NCBI GenBank assembly: GCA_964416365.1
Contig: CAYQDO010000002.1
Location: 1-57,726 of the forward strand
Length of the DNA stretch: 57,726 nt
Reading direction: 5' to 3'
From: DUUS01 sp964416365
GTDB taxonomy: Bacteria; Bacillota_I; Bacilli_A; RF39; UBA660
The notes under the pieces are model-generated. The model ran no database searches. It saw nothing but the letters and a program-made list of their open reading frames with translations, and was not told the origin of the DNA. A program made the position numbers and the translations under genes. Below, piece after piece: positions 31,997 to 39,968 of the stretch (position 1 is its first letter; each line of letters opens with the position of its first letter).

Positions 31997-32025
31997 AGGA
32001 TACTACAAATAGAGTTAAAAGTCAA
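31997..32025 (-). promoter_or_regulatory. Sigma-A promoter of greA
   Basis: TTGACT (32025-32020), 17 bp, TATCCT (32002-31997) on the minus strand; the -35 overlaps the end of trhP2. Confidence 0.55.
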
Positions 32026-33208
32026 ATATTTTAATACGCAGCATATCTCCTGGGCTGGCAGGCAGATTTGCTTTAATTTTTACGATCATTTGGGGGTGAT
32101 TAGCAATATCAATTTCTGTAAAATTTTCATCGTATAAATTATCTATTTTATAATTTAAACTTTCTATTTTAGGACCAAAAAATTGCACTTCATCGCCTAT
32201 TTTAAAATAATTTCTTTGTTCGATAGTAATAATGTTATCCTTGTTTTCCAAAACTATACCTAGAAAATCTTGATTGGATACTTCTTCACGACTACCTAAA
32301 TAATATTGTTCGTTATCATCCGGGAACTTATTAAAAAACTGTGGAGCATTTTCCCTATTGGCACATCTATTTAATATATTACGTATAAAATTAATATATG
32401 CTATGTCTAATGAATTGTTGCTTAATTTTTCAAATAAAAGGTGATAACAATGTAATACGGTCGCAATATAATAAATACTTCTCATTCGCCCTTCAATTTT
32501 AAATGAATAGATTCCAGCTTCAATCATTTCTTTAAAATAATCAATCATGCTTAAATCTTTACAAGCAATCCAGAAGTTATCAGAGATTAAATGATTATTA
32601 TCGTCATAAAAATCAAACTTCCAACGACAGATTTGCGCGCATCCTCCTCTATTGGAATCACGATTAGTTAAATAATTAGATAGTACACATCTGCCACTAA
32701 AACCGGTACACATAGCGCCATGAATAAAGGATTCCAAATCCAAACCGGTACGTTTTTTTATGGCAATAATGTCTTCCTTCATAGCTTCTCTAGCTAAAAC
32801 AATTCTTTTAACTCCTAATTCTTTATAAAACATAGCAGCTTCTTCATTTAATACAGAAGCTTGAGTTGATATATAACGTTCTAGTTTTAAATTTAGTTCA
32901 TTACATAGGTCTAAAACTGCTATATCACTTACCATGATGCCATCGACATCTATTTCATCTAAATACAATAAATATTCTTTTAAACCATTAAAATCTTCAT
33001 CATGAAAAATAATATTTACCACTACATAAACTTTTTTATTTAAATTATGAGCAAGTTTCACAGCTTCCTTTATTTCTTCTAAGGAAAAATTCTTAGCATT
33101 AGCTCTTAAACTATAATTTTGACTACCAAAATAGATGGCATCTGCTCCATAATGAAGAGCAACTTTTAATTTTTCAATATCTCCGGCAGGAGCTAATAAT
33201 TCAATCAT
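32015..33208 (-). CDS. trhP2: U32-family tRNA hydroxylation protein TrhP (YrrO-like)
   Basis: U32 collagenase-like family protein that, with prephenate, forms 5-hydroxyuridine 34 in tRNA. It has APAGDIEKLKVALHYGADAIYFG at the N-terminus and the four-cysteine cluster in HGAMCTGFSGRCVLSNYLT...GGCAQICRW that binds an Fe-S cluster, plus KIEGRMRS near residue 235. It is 397 residues, the long partner. It starts 1 nt after the preceding shorter U32 gene ends; GGAGG ribosome binding site. Confidence 0.92.
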   Translation of the reverse strand: MIELLAPAGDIEKLKVALHYGADAIYFGSQNYSLRANAKNFSLEEIKEAVKLAHNLNKKVYVVVNIIFHDEDFNGLKEYLLYLDEIDVDGIMVSDIAVLDLCNELNLKLERYISTQASVLNEEAAMFYKELGVKRIVLAREAMKEDIIAIKKRTGLDLESFIHGAMCTGFSGRCVLSNYLTNRDSNRGGCAQICRWKFDFYDDNNHLISDNFWIACKDLSMIDYFKEMIEAGIYSFKIEGRMRSIYYIATVLHCYHLLFEKLSNNSLDIAYINFIRNILNRCANRENAPQFFNKFPDDNEQYYLGSREEVSNQDFLGIVLENKDNIITIEQRNYFKIGDEVQFFGPKIESLNYKIDNLYDENFTEIDIANHPQMIVKIKANLPASPGDMLRIKIFDF

Positions 33209-33209
33209 A

Positions 33210-33995
33210 TTAATCCTCCAGTTTATAGATAGTTTTTTGATTTAAGAATCTTTCTTCACTATCTGTCGGTTCATTATTTATAATTTTTTGATATTCATCT
33301 ATATTTGAATTCGTTAAATCAAAATAATAAAACCATATTTTTTGGTCATCTAATTCTTTAATTGCTGGATAATAGTTAAAAGGTTTTTGATAAACTAAAA
33401 CAGTTCCATTTTCGGTTTCCCAAGCTTTGAACTCATTTTGCTGATTAATCTTTAAATAGCCTTTATTTACAATTTTATAGCCATGATAACGGTTAAAATT
33501 AGATAATAGGTATCTACGGGAATACATAGCTATATTGTGCCCAAAAACCGGTAAAACGAGTGATTTAGAAGATTTAGCTAATATATATTTGATTTCCTCT
33601 TTAGTTAATTCATTAGCAAGGCATGCTGAAGTAACTCTTCGTAGCCAAGAATTAATGCTTACGGAATTAATAACAAAATGATTTTGATTCCATATTAAAG
33701 GAATATTGCGTTCTTTTAAAACATAATATATGCCTAAATCTTCAAAAAAAATGCCTTTAATAAAGTTTAATTCAGGAATAATATCTTTAAATTCATGTAT
33801 TTTTTTAGTATCCATAATTAAGTTAATATTTAAATAAACATTTATATCTAAATCTTTAAGTTCATCTAAAGTAAATTCCGGGTAACCAATACTAAAGTCC
33901 TTAAGCGCAAAAAGAAAATTAGTTATCCCAATTTTCTTGTATTTTTTAATCTCATCAATGTTTTTAATACTAATTAATATTTTATTATTTTTCAT
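33210..33995 (-). CDS. trhP1: U32-family tRNA hydroxylation protein, small partner (YrrN-like)
   Basis: A 261-residue divergent U32-type TIM-barrel protein with weak family resemblance (NQNHFVINSVSINSWL and LVLPVFGHNIAMYSRRYLLS). It lacks the cysteine cluster of its neighbour, as the short partner does in Bacillus. The assignment rests strongly on the conserved order trmR-yrrN-yrrO. Its start overlaps the trmR end by 11 nt. It probably supports 5-hydroxylation of U34. Confidence 0.8.
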   Translation of the reverse strand: MKNNKILISIKNIDEIKKYKKIGITNFLFALKDFSIGYPEFTLDELKDLDINVYLNINLIMDTKKIHEFKDIIPELNFIKGIFFEDLGIYYVLKERNIPLIWNQNHFVINSVSINSWLRRVTSACLANELTKEEIKYILAKSSKSLVLPVFGHNIAMYSRRYLLSNFNRYHGYKIVNKGYLKINQQNEFKAWETENGTVLVYQKPFNYYPAIKELDDQKIWFYYFDLTNSNIDEYQKIINNEPTDSEERFLNQKTIYKLED

Positions 33996-34581
33996 TATTT
34001 TTTCGTATGCTTACTGATAAGCCGTCTCCTATATCGTAAAATTTCGTAATAAAATCCCCATTATTATTTAAAAATTCAATATAGCGCTCAATACGGTCGA
34101 CTATTCCTCTTAGACTTTTGGTTTTAATCGAAGCTTTATTATTAACTAAACCATGAAATTTAAGATTATCAGTTATAATAACGCCTCCGGGATTTAAATA
34201 ATGACAAAATTTTTCAAAAAATTTAATATAACTTCCTTTAGCAGCATCAATAAATATTAAATCATATTTATATCCAGCTAAATTTACTTCTAAAGCATCA
34301 TTATAGACAACTTCAATTCTTTTATCCAAATTACATTTTTTGATATTTTTAACAGCTTCACGATATCTTTTTTCATCTCTTTCGATGGTTGTTATTTCAA
34401 CATCTGGAGAAGCATTAGCCATTAAAATGGCTGAGTATCCAATTGCGGTACCAATTTCCAAAACTTTTTTGACATTATTCAGTTTAATATATTTCATAAT
34501 GAATTTAATTGATTCAACGTCGATGATTGGAACATTATTTGTATCCGCATAACGCTCCATTTCCATAATGACTTCTTTCAT
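33985..34581 (-). CDS. trmR: tRNA 5-hydroxyuridine methyltransferase TrmR
   Basis: Class I SAM methyltransferase of the O-methyltransferase 3 family that methylates ho5U34 to mo5U34 in tRNAs reading four-codon boxes. SAM motif VLEIGTAIGYSAILMA (about 40-55), metal-binding Asp in IFIDAAKGSY and GVIITDNLKFHG, and the C-terminal GDGLSVSIRK. Length 198 residues is slightly short but complete. It forms one operon with the two U32 genes. Confidence 0.92.
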   Translation of the reverse strand: MKEVIMEMERYADTNNVPIIDVESIKFIMKYIKLNNVKKVLEIGTAIGYSAILMANASPDVEITTIERDEKRYREAVKNIKKCNLDKRIEVVYNDALEVNLAGYKYDLIFIDAAKGSYIKFFEKFCHYLNPGGVIITDNLKFHGLVNNKASIKTKSLRGIVDRIERYIEFLNNNGDFITKFYDIGDGLSVSIRKNNEK

Positions 34582-34593
34582 TTGTTTTTCCTC

Positions 34594-35685
34594 CTAATAC
34601 TCAAACCATAAACCTTCACTTTTTAAACGAGCAACCTCTGCAGCATGCTCAGCATCTGTTATATTAAAATATGTCTTTTTATTCTTATCTGCTACAAAGT
34701 AATAATAATTATGGTCCCCTGGTTCGATAGACGCTGTAATTGAAGCTAAGCTTGGACTAGCAATTGGTCCTATAGGTAATCCTTCTACACATGTGCCTCT
34801 TGTATTATATGGATTACAATCGTTAAGATCTTTTTGATATATATCTACACTGTAATCTTTTTTAACTCCATAATATGCAGTTACATCAGATCCTAGAGTC
34901 CAGTGATCTTTTAAACGATTATAAAAAACTCCAGCAACTCCAGCGCGATCTTCAACACCAACGCCTTCCAATTCGATAATTGAGGCTAAAGTTAGAAGTT
35001 CATGAACACTGTAATCTGATACAGTAATCTCATCCTTATAAATACTTAGTTTATCTCCCATAGTAGTTAGCATTTTACCGATTATTACCTCTATATCAGC
35101 ACTTTTTTTAATGATATAGGTATCAGGAAATAAATAACCTTCTAAAGGATAATATATTTCAGCATTTAAAATGTCCTCAGTTAAAAACCAGTATTGGTTT
35201 ATCAAACTTCTTAAATATTTTTCATCAGATAATTTATTGTTAATATCTTCTTCCGAGATATTAAATGTTTCACTAATTTTTTTTACGTAATCAGTCAATC
35301 TTTTACCTTCAATAAATGTAACTGTAATAGTTTCATTTTCTAAAGAGTTAGCACTATTTAATACTCTGATTATTTCATCAACTGTCATACTTTTAGATAA
35401 TTGATAAGTTCCCGCATAAATTTCTTTTTCATTAACTTTCATATAGAATTTAAAGAAAAAAGCATTTTTTATTAGTTTTGCTTTTGATAATTCTTCGGCA
35501 ACTTTATGTTTAGACCAACCTGATTCAACAACAAAACTTTCCATTGTGTCATTTTCAGTATCAACTGGCGACAAAAAAATAAATGAAACTATTATAAAAA
35601 TCCCCAAGCAAGCAGCAATAGATATCGTAATTCCTAGAGTTATCTTGGAAATTATTGTATCTAGATTAGTTTCCTTCTTGTTCAC
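34594..35685 (-). CDS. mltG: Endolytic transglycosylase MltG
   Basis: Membrane-anchored lytic transglycosylase that cleaves nascent glycan strands. Short cytoplasmic N-terminus, one transmembrane helix (about 15-42), LysM-like region, and the YceG domain with catalytic Glu in LASIIELEGVGVEDRAGVAGVFYNRL and the GLPIGPIASPSLASI motif. GTG 35685 is taken as start because GGTGA lies 5 nt upstream; TTG 35697 and GTG 35694 are possible. It overlaps the DUF1292 gene. Confidence 0.92.
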   Translation of the reverse strand: MNKKETNLDTIISKITLGITISIAACLGIFIIVSFIFLSPVDTENDTMESFVVESGWSKHKVAEELSKAKLIKNAFFFKFYMKVNEKEIYAGTYQLSKSMTVDEIIRVLNSANSLENETITVTFIEGKRLTDYVKKISETFNISEEDINNKLSDEKYLRSLINQYWFLTEDILNAEIYYPLEGYLFPDTYIIKKSADIEVIIGKMLTTMGDKLSIYKDEITVSDYSVHELLTLASIIELEGVGVEDRAGVAGVFYNRLKDHWTLGSDVTAYYGVKKDYSVDIYQKDLNDCNPYNTRGTCVEGLPIGPIASPSLASITASIEPGDHNYYYFVADKNKKTYFNITDAEHAAEVARLKSEGLWFEY

Positions 35686-35959
35686 TAGATTCACCAACTT
35701 TTGTTTGAAGTTGTGAAAGAATTCCTTCGATTAATTGCCATTCTTTATCAGTTTCAATTGGTCCCAAATCTAGAGATTTTCCTTCTGGATCATATGTATT
35801 AGCAAACACTTTAATATTATCATTTTCGTCTAAAGTATTATCAGTAAAAATAATATAACTCTTTTTAGTTTCATTATTATCAAATGTAAATAAAACTTCA
35901 TATTCTATTTCTTGACCTTCATTATTTGTTATTATAAATTTACCTGTAGATTTATCCAT
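35666..35959 (-). CDS. DUF1292 family protein (YrzB-like)
   Basis: A 97-residue acidic protein with the DUF1292 pattern: NEGQEIEYEVLFTFDNNETKKSYIIFTDNT, then VFANTYDPEGKSLDLGPIETDKEWQLIEGIL. Function unknown, but position between ruvX and mltG is conserved in Bacillus (yrzB). ATG 35959 is preferred; AAGGAGAG lies 11 nt upstream, and an in-frame TTG at 35968 is possible. It overlaps both neighbours. Confidence 0.88.
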   Translation of the reverse strand: MDKSTGKFIITNNEGQEIEYEVLFTFDNNETKKSYIIFTDNTLDENDNIKVFANTYDPEGKSLDLGPIETDKEWQLIEGILSQLQTKVGESSEQEGN

Positions 35960-36371
35960 TTTTTTCAACTCTCCTTAAATAAGTGTCCAGTATTATACTG
36001 GCCGATACTTCATCAATTATGTTTTTTCTTTTTTTTCTAGATATATCAGCCTGAATTAATATATTTTCTGCTTCAACAGTACTGAGTCTTTCATCAATAA
36101 GTATTACTTCCATACTGCATCTTTCTTCCAATAACTTTTTAAATTCCAGACTGCGCTGTGCTGCCGGGCCTATAGTATTATTCATATTCTTTGGTAATCC
36201 TAATACTAAACCCTCAATTTTTTCTTTAGAAATAACTTCTACTACTTCGTCTAGTAACTTATTAATATCATAATATCTAATAAGTTTGTAAGGTGAGGCT
36301 ATTATACCTAGTTTATCACTGGTAGCTAGCCCAAGGGTTTTAGTCCCTAAATCCATTCCTAAATATCTCAT
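35952..36371 (-). CDS. ruvX: RuvX/YqgF family Holliday-junction-resolvase-like nuclease
   Basis: RNase H-fold nuclease with MDLGTKTLGLATSD at the N-terminus, GLVLGLPKNMNNTIGPAA, DERLSTVEAENIL and C-terminal IIDEVSASIILDTYLRR; the acidic active-site residues are retained. The family is linked to 16S rRNA 5' maturation and Holliday junction resolution. ATG 36371 overlaps the ireB stop (ATGA) and gives the family start MRYLGMDLG; the longer frame to 36398 is inside ireB. Confidence 0.92.
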   Translation of the reverse strand: MRYLGMDLGTKTLGLATSDKLGIIASPYKLIRYYDINKLLDEVVEVISKEKIEGLVLGLPKNMNNTIGPAAQRSLEFKKLLEERCSMEVILIDERLSTVEAENILIQADISRKKRKNIIDEVSASIILDTYLRRVEKNG

Positions 36372-36613
36372 TTCTTTAAATAATCCTTCAAGATACAATT
36401 AAGAATCTTACTACGATCATATTCAGACATTTTAGATCTTGCATTTTTATGAGAAGATATATAACCAGGATCACCACTGATTAAGTAACCAACGATTTGA
36501 TTAATTGAATTATAACCCTTCTCTTCTAAAGCATCATAAACATCAAGTAATGTTTTTTTCATAAGAGCATCTTCGATTTCGTCTAGTTCAAATAATCTTG
36601 TTTTGTCCAGCAT
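36368..36613 (-). CDS. ireB: IreB family regulatory phosphoprotein
   Basis: An 81-residue protein with the family core DVYDALEEKGYNSINQIVGYLISGDPGYISSHKNARSKM. In Enterococcus IreB is a phosphorylated partner of the Ser/Thr kinase IreK in cephalosporin resistance. The yrzL-yrrK(ruvX)-yrzB-mltG order is the same as in Bacillus, but alaS, which precedes it there, is here about 8 kb away. AGAGGTGAT ribosome binding site. Confidence 0.92.
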   Translation of the reverse strand: MLDKTRLFELDEIEDALMKKTLLDVYDALEEKGYNSINQIVGYLISGDPGYISSHKNARSKMSEYDRSKILNCILKDYLKK

Positions 36614-36671
36614 CTTTTATCACCTCTAGATATTTTTATTTTAGCACAGCTAAATGACATTTACAACTAAC

Positions 36672-37295
36672 TTAAATAATATATTTAACTTTGGTTCGGT
36701 TTTCCTTACTTAGATTTAAATTGATTTTTTTACCTACCCCATATATTAGAACTTCTATTCCTCTATCGTTATAATATTTGTAAATTTTATCAGTAATAAA
36801 AACATCTAAAATCATAATAAAATCTATCTTATTTAAATTAATATTCTTATTAAAAACATAATTAATAACGCCTTTTTTATATTTTGTACTTTTCGGAATA
36901 TTATAAATATAATTAATATTGAAACTAGAAATATAATAAGTATTTTTATCATTGAGATTTAATTCCGAAATAAAAATCTTTTCTTTAAGTTCTAAAATAA
37001 AAAAATGATTTTCATATTTATTTATAACTTCTGATAATAAGGGAAGTCTTTCAATGATTTTTTTTCCAAAATTATATTTTAAAAGCTTATTATAAGTTAA
37101 AGAATTAACTAAACCTACTCCATTACTAACTCTAGATATAAAGGGATCATGAATGATTACTACTTTGTTATCTTTTGTTTTTCTTAAATCTATTTCTACT
37201 CCATAAAAACCATTTTTAAAAGCATTATCAATAGCAGAGATGGTATTTTCTCCTATTTCATCGTTATATAATCCACGGTGAGCTATAAACTGCAT
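36672..37295 (-). CDS. Glycerophosphodiester phosphodiesterase
   Basis: A 207-residue GDPD TIM barrel. Catalytic signature AHRGLYNDEIGENTISAIDNAF with the first His-Arg and Glu-Asn, then GVEIDLRKTKDNKVVIIHD containing the metal-binding E/D pair and second His; ILELKE follows. It hydrolyses glycerophosphodiesters to glycerol 3-phosphate. No signal peptide, so cytoplasmic. AGGTGAT ribosome binding site. Slightly short compared with the usual 240-250 residues. Confidence 0.9.
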   Translation of the reverse strand: MQFIAHRGLYNDEIGENTISAIDNAFKNGFYGVEIDLRKTKDNKVVIIHDPFISRVSNGVGLVNSLTYNKLLKYNFGKKIIERLPLLSEVINKYENHFFILELKEKIFISELNLNDKNTYYISSFNINYIYNIPKSTKYKKGVINYVFNKNINLNKIDFIMILDVFITDKIYKYYNDRGIEVLIYGVGKKINLNLSKENRTKVKYII

Positions 37296-37327
37296 ATTAT
37301 CACCTAATGTATTATATTAAAATTAAA

Positions 37328-37353
37328 AAAGAGAAGTTATTCTTCCTTCTCTT
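37328..37353 (-). terminator. Terminator of the cadherin-like surface protein gene
   Basis: AGAGAAG / CTTCTCT stem followed by T6 on the minus strand; it overlaps the last codons. Confidence 0.75.
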
Positions 37354-38737
37354 CCTTGAAAATTACTTCTTTAGTTGACATTAAGTCTGCTAAAGCATCA
37401 TCTACTGATTGTTTAGTTTTTTCTGACGTCAGATTTAACTCATTAATTAAGTCATCTTCTCTAACTTCAAACTCAGTTTTAGGAATATCTAATTTTTTTT
37501 CTTTTTTATTATTAATTTTTTCTGGTTTACCTTTTTTAGATTTTTTCTTGCCAAAAATAAAGTATGCAGCAAGCCCTATAATAGCAAGACAAATAATACT
37601 AATAATAACAATTAATAATGTTTTATTATTATTCTTCTTAGGCCCAGGAGCAATGACAACCGGTTCTGTCGAAGTAGTAGTTTCTTCAGCTTCCGATCTT
37701 ACGACAGTAATATTATATATTTTTTTATCTTGTGTTTCGGCAGAGGTTACGGTTATAGTTACAACATTTTCACCAACAATTAGATTTTCTAAACCTTTAA
37801 TCTCTACTTTAGCATTTTCATCTTCCGGAGTTGCAATGATATTTAATGCTTCAGTTTCATAGGAAACAGTTAAAGTATAATCTAATTCTTCTTTATCAAA
37901 TTTTTCAGCTAAAATAAAATTCTCAACACTTAAATCTTTTAAAAATGGTGAATTATCGGTTGTTACTCCACGATAGATAATTAAATCATATTCTGAAGTA
38001 TTGCTTCCATCTTCACTGATTGTAGAGATTTTCAATATATTTTTGCCAACGACTAATTCTGGTTTATTTTGATTAAGATAATTTGTACATCCAGAATCAC
38101 ATTTAATTGTCACATTACACATATCACACTTAGTACTTATAGTTAATGATTTAACAGTATCTCTGACATTATAAACTTTGTAACTTGTTTCAGAACTATT
38201 AAACTCTGGTGTCAAATTACCAACTGATACAGATAATCCAGTTAATTTAGCATTGGTACTTTTAGGTTTACTAGTAGTACCAGGCACTAAAGTAATATCT
38301 TTAGAATAATCTGTGCCATTAATTTCATTACCATCTTCATTGGTAAAAACAATATCAGTAATTTTAATTTTAGTTATTATATTAGTAGAAATTAAATTAT
38401 TATTTGTAATTCTCAAGTTGGCTATTTTACTAGATGTAAAAAAGCTTTCTGAATCGGCAATACTTAAAGACGATTTACTTACATTTGCTTCTCCAGCTAA
38501 CGATGATTCTTTGCTTAGATTTAAAATAACCAAACTAGAATCAGAAACTTCAATAGAAAACTCTACTTTTTTAATTTTTTCTCCACTACTCACAGTAATC
38601 ATAATATCATTTGATCCAGTATTTGACCCACTAATTGTTTTATCCCCATCAAATGTTAATGAAGCAGCGTTGACATTTAAAATATTAAATATATATAAGA
38701 ATAATACATAAATAGTTAATTTAATTACTTTTTTCAA
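37337..38737 (-). CDS. Membrane-anchored protein with cohesin-like and cadherin-like beta-sandwich domains
   Basis: Signal peptide ending VNAAS (about residue 25); a cohesin-type beta domain (about 28-145, SGSNTGSNDIMITVSSGEKI); two Cadherin-like (PF12733-type) repeats, each with the L.VS.G.L.P.FN...Y.V pattern (about 163-255 and 265-345); a transmembrane helix (about 372-395) and a lysine-rich cytoplasmic tail of about 70 residues. So it is bound to the membrane with outward beta domains and a sizeable inner tail. Starts with TTG, AGAGG 8 nt upstream. Binding partner unknown. Confidence 0.75.
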   Translation of the reverse strand: MKKVIKLTIYVLFLYIFNILNVNAASLTFDGDKTISGSNTGSNDIMITVSSGEKIKKVEFSIEVSDSSLVILNLSKESSLAGEANVSKSSLSIADSESFFTSSKIANLRITNNNLISTNIITKIKITDIVFTNEDGNEINGTDYSKDITLVPGTTSKPKSTNAKLTGLSVSVGNLTPEFNSSETSYKVYNVRDTVKSLTISTKCDMCNVTIKCDSGCTNYLNQNKPELVVGKNILKISTISEDGSNTSEYDLIIYRGVTTDNSPFLKDLSVENFILAEKFDKEELDYTLTVSYETEALNIIATPEDENAKVEIKGLENLIVGENVVTITVTSAETQDKKIYNITVVRSEAEETTTSTEPVVIAPGPKKNNNKTLLIVIISIICLAIIGLAAYFIFGKKKSKKGKPEKINNKKEKKLDIPKTEFEVREDDLINELNLTSEKTKQSVDDALADLMSTKEVIFKEEKEE

Positions 38738-38823
38738 TTCGATAACCTCTTTACTATAAAATTATTTTAACATATTTCCTTTTTTTTTCAAGTTGCTAAT
38801 TATTTTACAATTGTTATACATAA

Positions 38824-39906
38824 TCATATTAATTTTAATAAGATTTCATTCATTACATAAATCCTATCGGGGTTAATAAATATAAAACCATTTTTATATA
38901 TTAAATCTTTACTTTTTAAAAGAGGTGTTACAGGAAATACCTCCTGAATATTAACTTCAAACTTATCAAAAAAATCTTGTAAGCTTATTCCTGCCATTTT
39001 TCTTAAACCAAGCATTAATTCATATTCCATTGTTTCTTGTTTGGATAAAAGGGCTTCATTTAAACGATAATTTCCTTGACAATAAGCATCAATATTTTTT
39101 GTATTCTCATATCTAAAACCATTCATATAACCAGCAGAACCTAAACCAAAACCATAGTATTCTTCATTATTCCAATAATTTAAATTGTGCTTAGAAAAAC
39201 ATCCATCTTTAGAAAAATTACTTACTTCATAATGATTATATCCTTTGGATTTAAGTTTTTTACAAATATACCGATACATTTCTTCTTCTTTATCTTCAGC
39301 AATATTTTTTTCACCTTTAATTCTAATCTTAGTACTGTCTTCAATTATTAATGAATATGTACTAATATGTTCAGGATTTAGTTTTAAAATCATTTTTAAA
39401 TCCTTTTTTAGGGTTTCTAATCCTTCATTAGGTATACCATACATTAAATCTAAATTAATATTAGTAATACCTTTAATTCTAATTAGTTCTATTTTCTTTT
39501 TTAATTCCTCAAAATTATTTTTGCGCTCCATAAATGCTAATTTTTCTTGATTAAATGATTGAACACCAATACTAATCCGATTTATACCATTTATTTTTAA
39601 AATATTAATTAATAAATCATTAATATCCTCTGGATTACATTCAAAAGTAATTTCACAGTCAGATGTTTTATTAATAAGTTTAACTATTTCAAATAATATG
39701 TTTAATTCTTTAGGATTTAAAATCGAAGGTGTTCCCCCACCTATATAAATAGTTTTAATATCTTCATTTAAGTAATATTCCTCTACTTCCTGTCTTAAAG
39801 CATTTAAATATCTTTCGGCATCTTTAGCTGTATATAACATTTTACAAAAATCACAATAAGAGCAGATATTTTGACAAAAAGGAATATGAATGTAAATACT
39901 TTCCAT
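38824..39906 (-). CDS. hemW: Radical SAM heme chaperone HemW
   Basis: Radical SAM protein of the coproporphyrinogen-oxidase-like family that inserts heme into respiratory proteins. It has IHIPFCQNICSYCDFC with the CxxxCxxC cluster motif plus the extra Cys seen in HemW, IYIGGGTPSIL, VQSFNQEKL, and the HemW-type NYWNNEEYYGFGLGSAGY. Length 360 residues is normal. lepA lies upstream in Bacillus as here, though a metallopeptidase-like gene intervenes. Confidence 0.92.
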   Translation of the reverse strand: MESIYIHIPFCQNICSYCDFCKMLYTAKDAERYLNALRQEVEEYYLNEDIKTIYIGGGTPSILNPKELNILFEIVKLINKTSDCEITFECNPEDINDLLINILKINGINRISIGVQSFNQEKLAFMERKNNFEELKKKIELIRIKGITNINLDLMYGIPNEGLETLKKDLKMILKLNPEHISTYSLIIEDSTKIRIKGEKNIAEDKEEEMYRYICKKLKSKGYNHYEVSNFSKDGCFSKHNLNYWNNEEYYGFGLGSAGYMNGFRYENTKNIDAYCQGNYRLNEALLSKQETMEYELMLGLRKMAGISLQDFFDKFEVNIQEVFPVTPLLKSKDLIYKNGFIFINPDRIYVMNEILLKLI

Positions 39907-39968
39907 ATATCTTACCTCAATTATTATTATACAAAAAAAACAATTATTTTGAAAGTTAATAATCGTTT

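Noticed and set aside
37356..38711. Plus-strand ORFs opposite the cadherin-like gene
   Set aside because: They lie antisense to a gene with a signal peptide, domains and a transmembrane helix in order; the antisense frames lack start signals.
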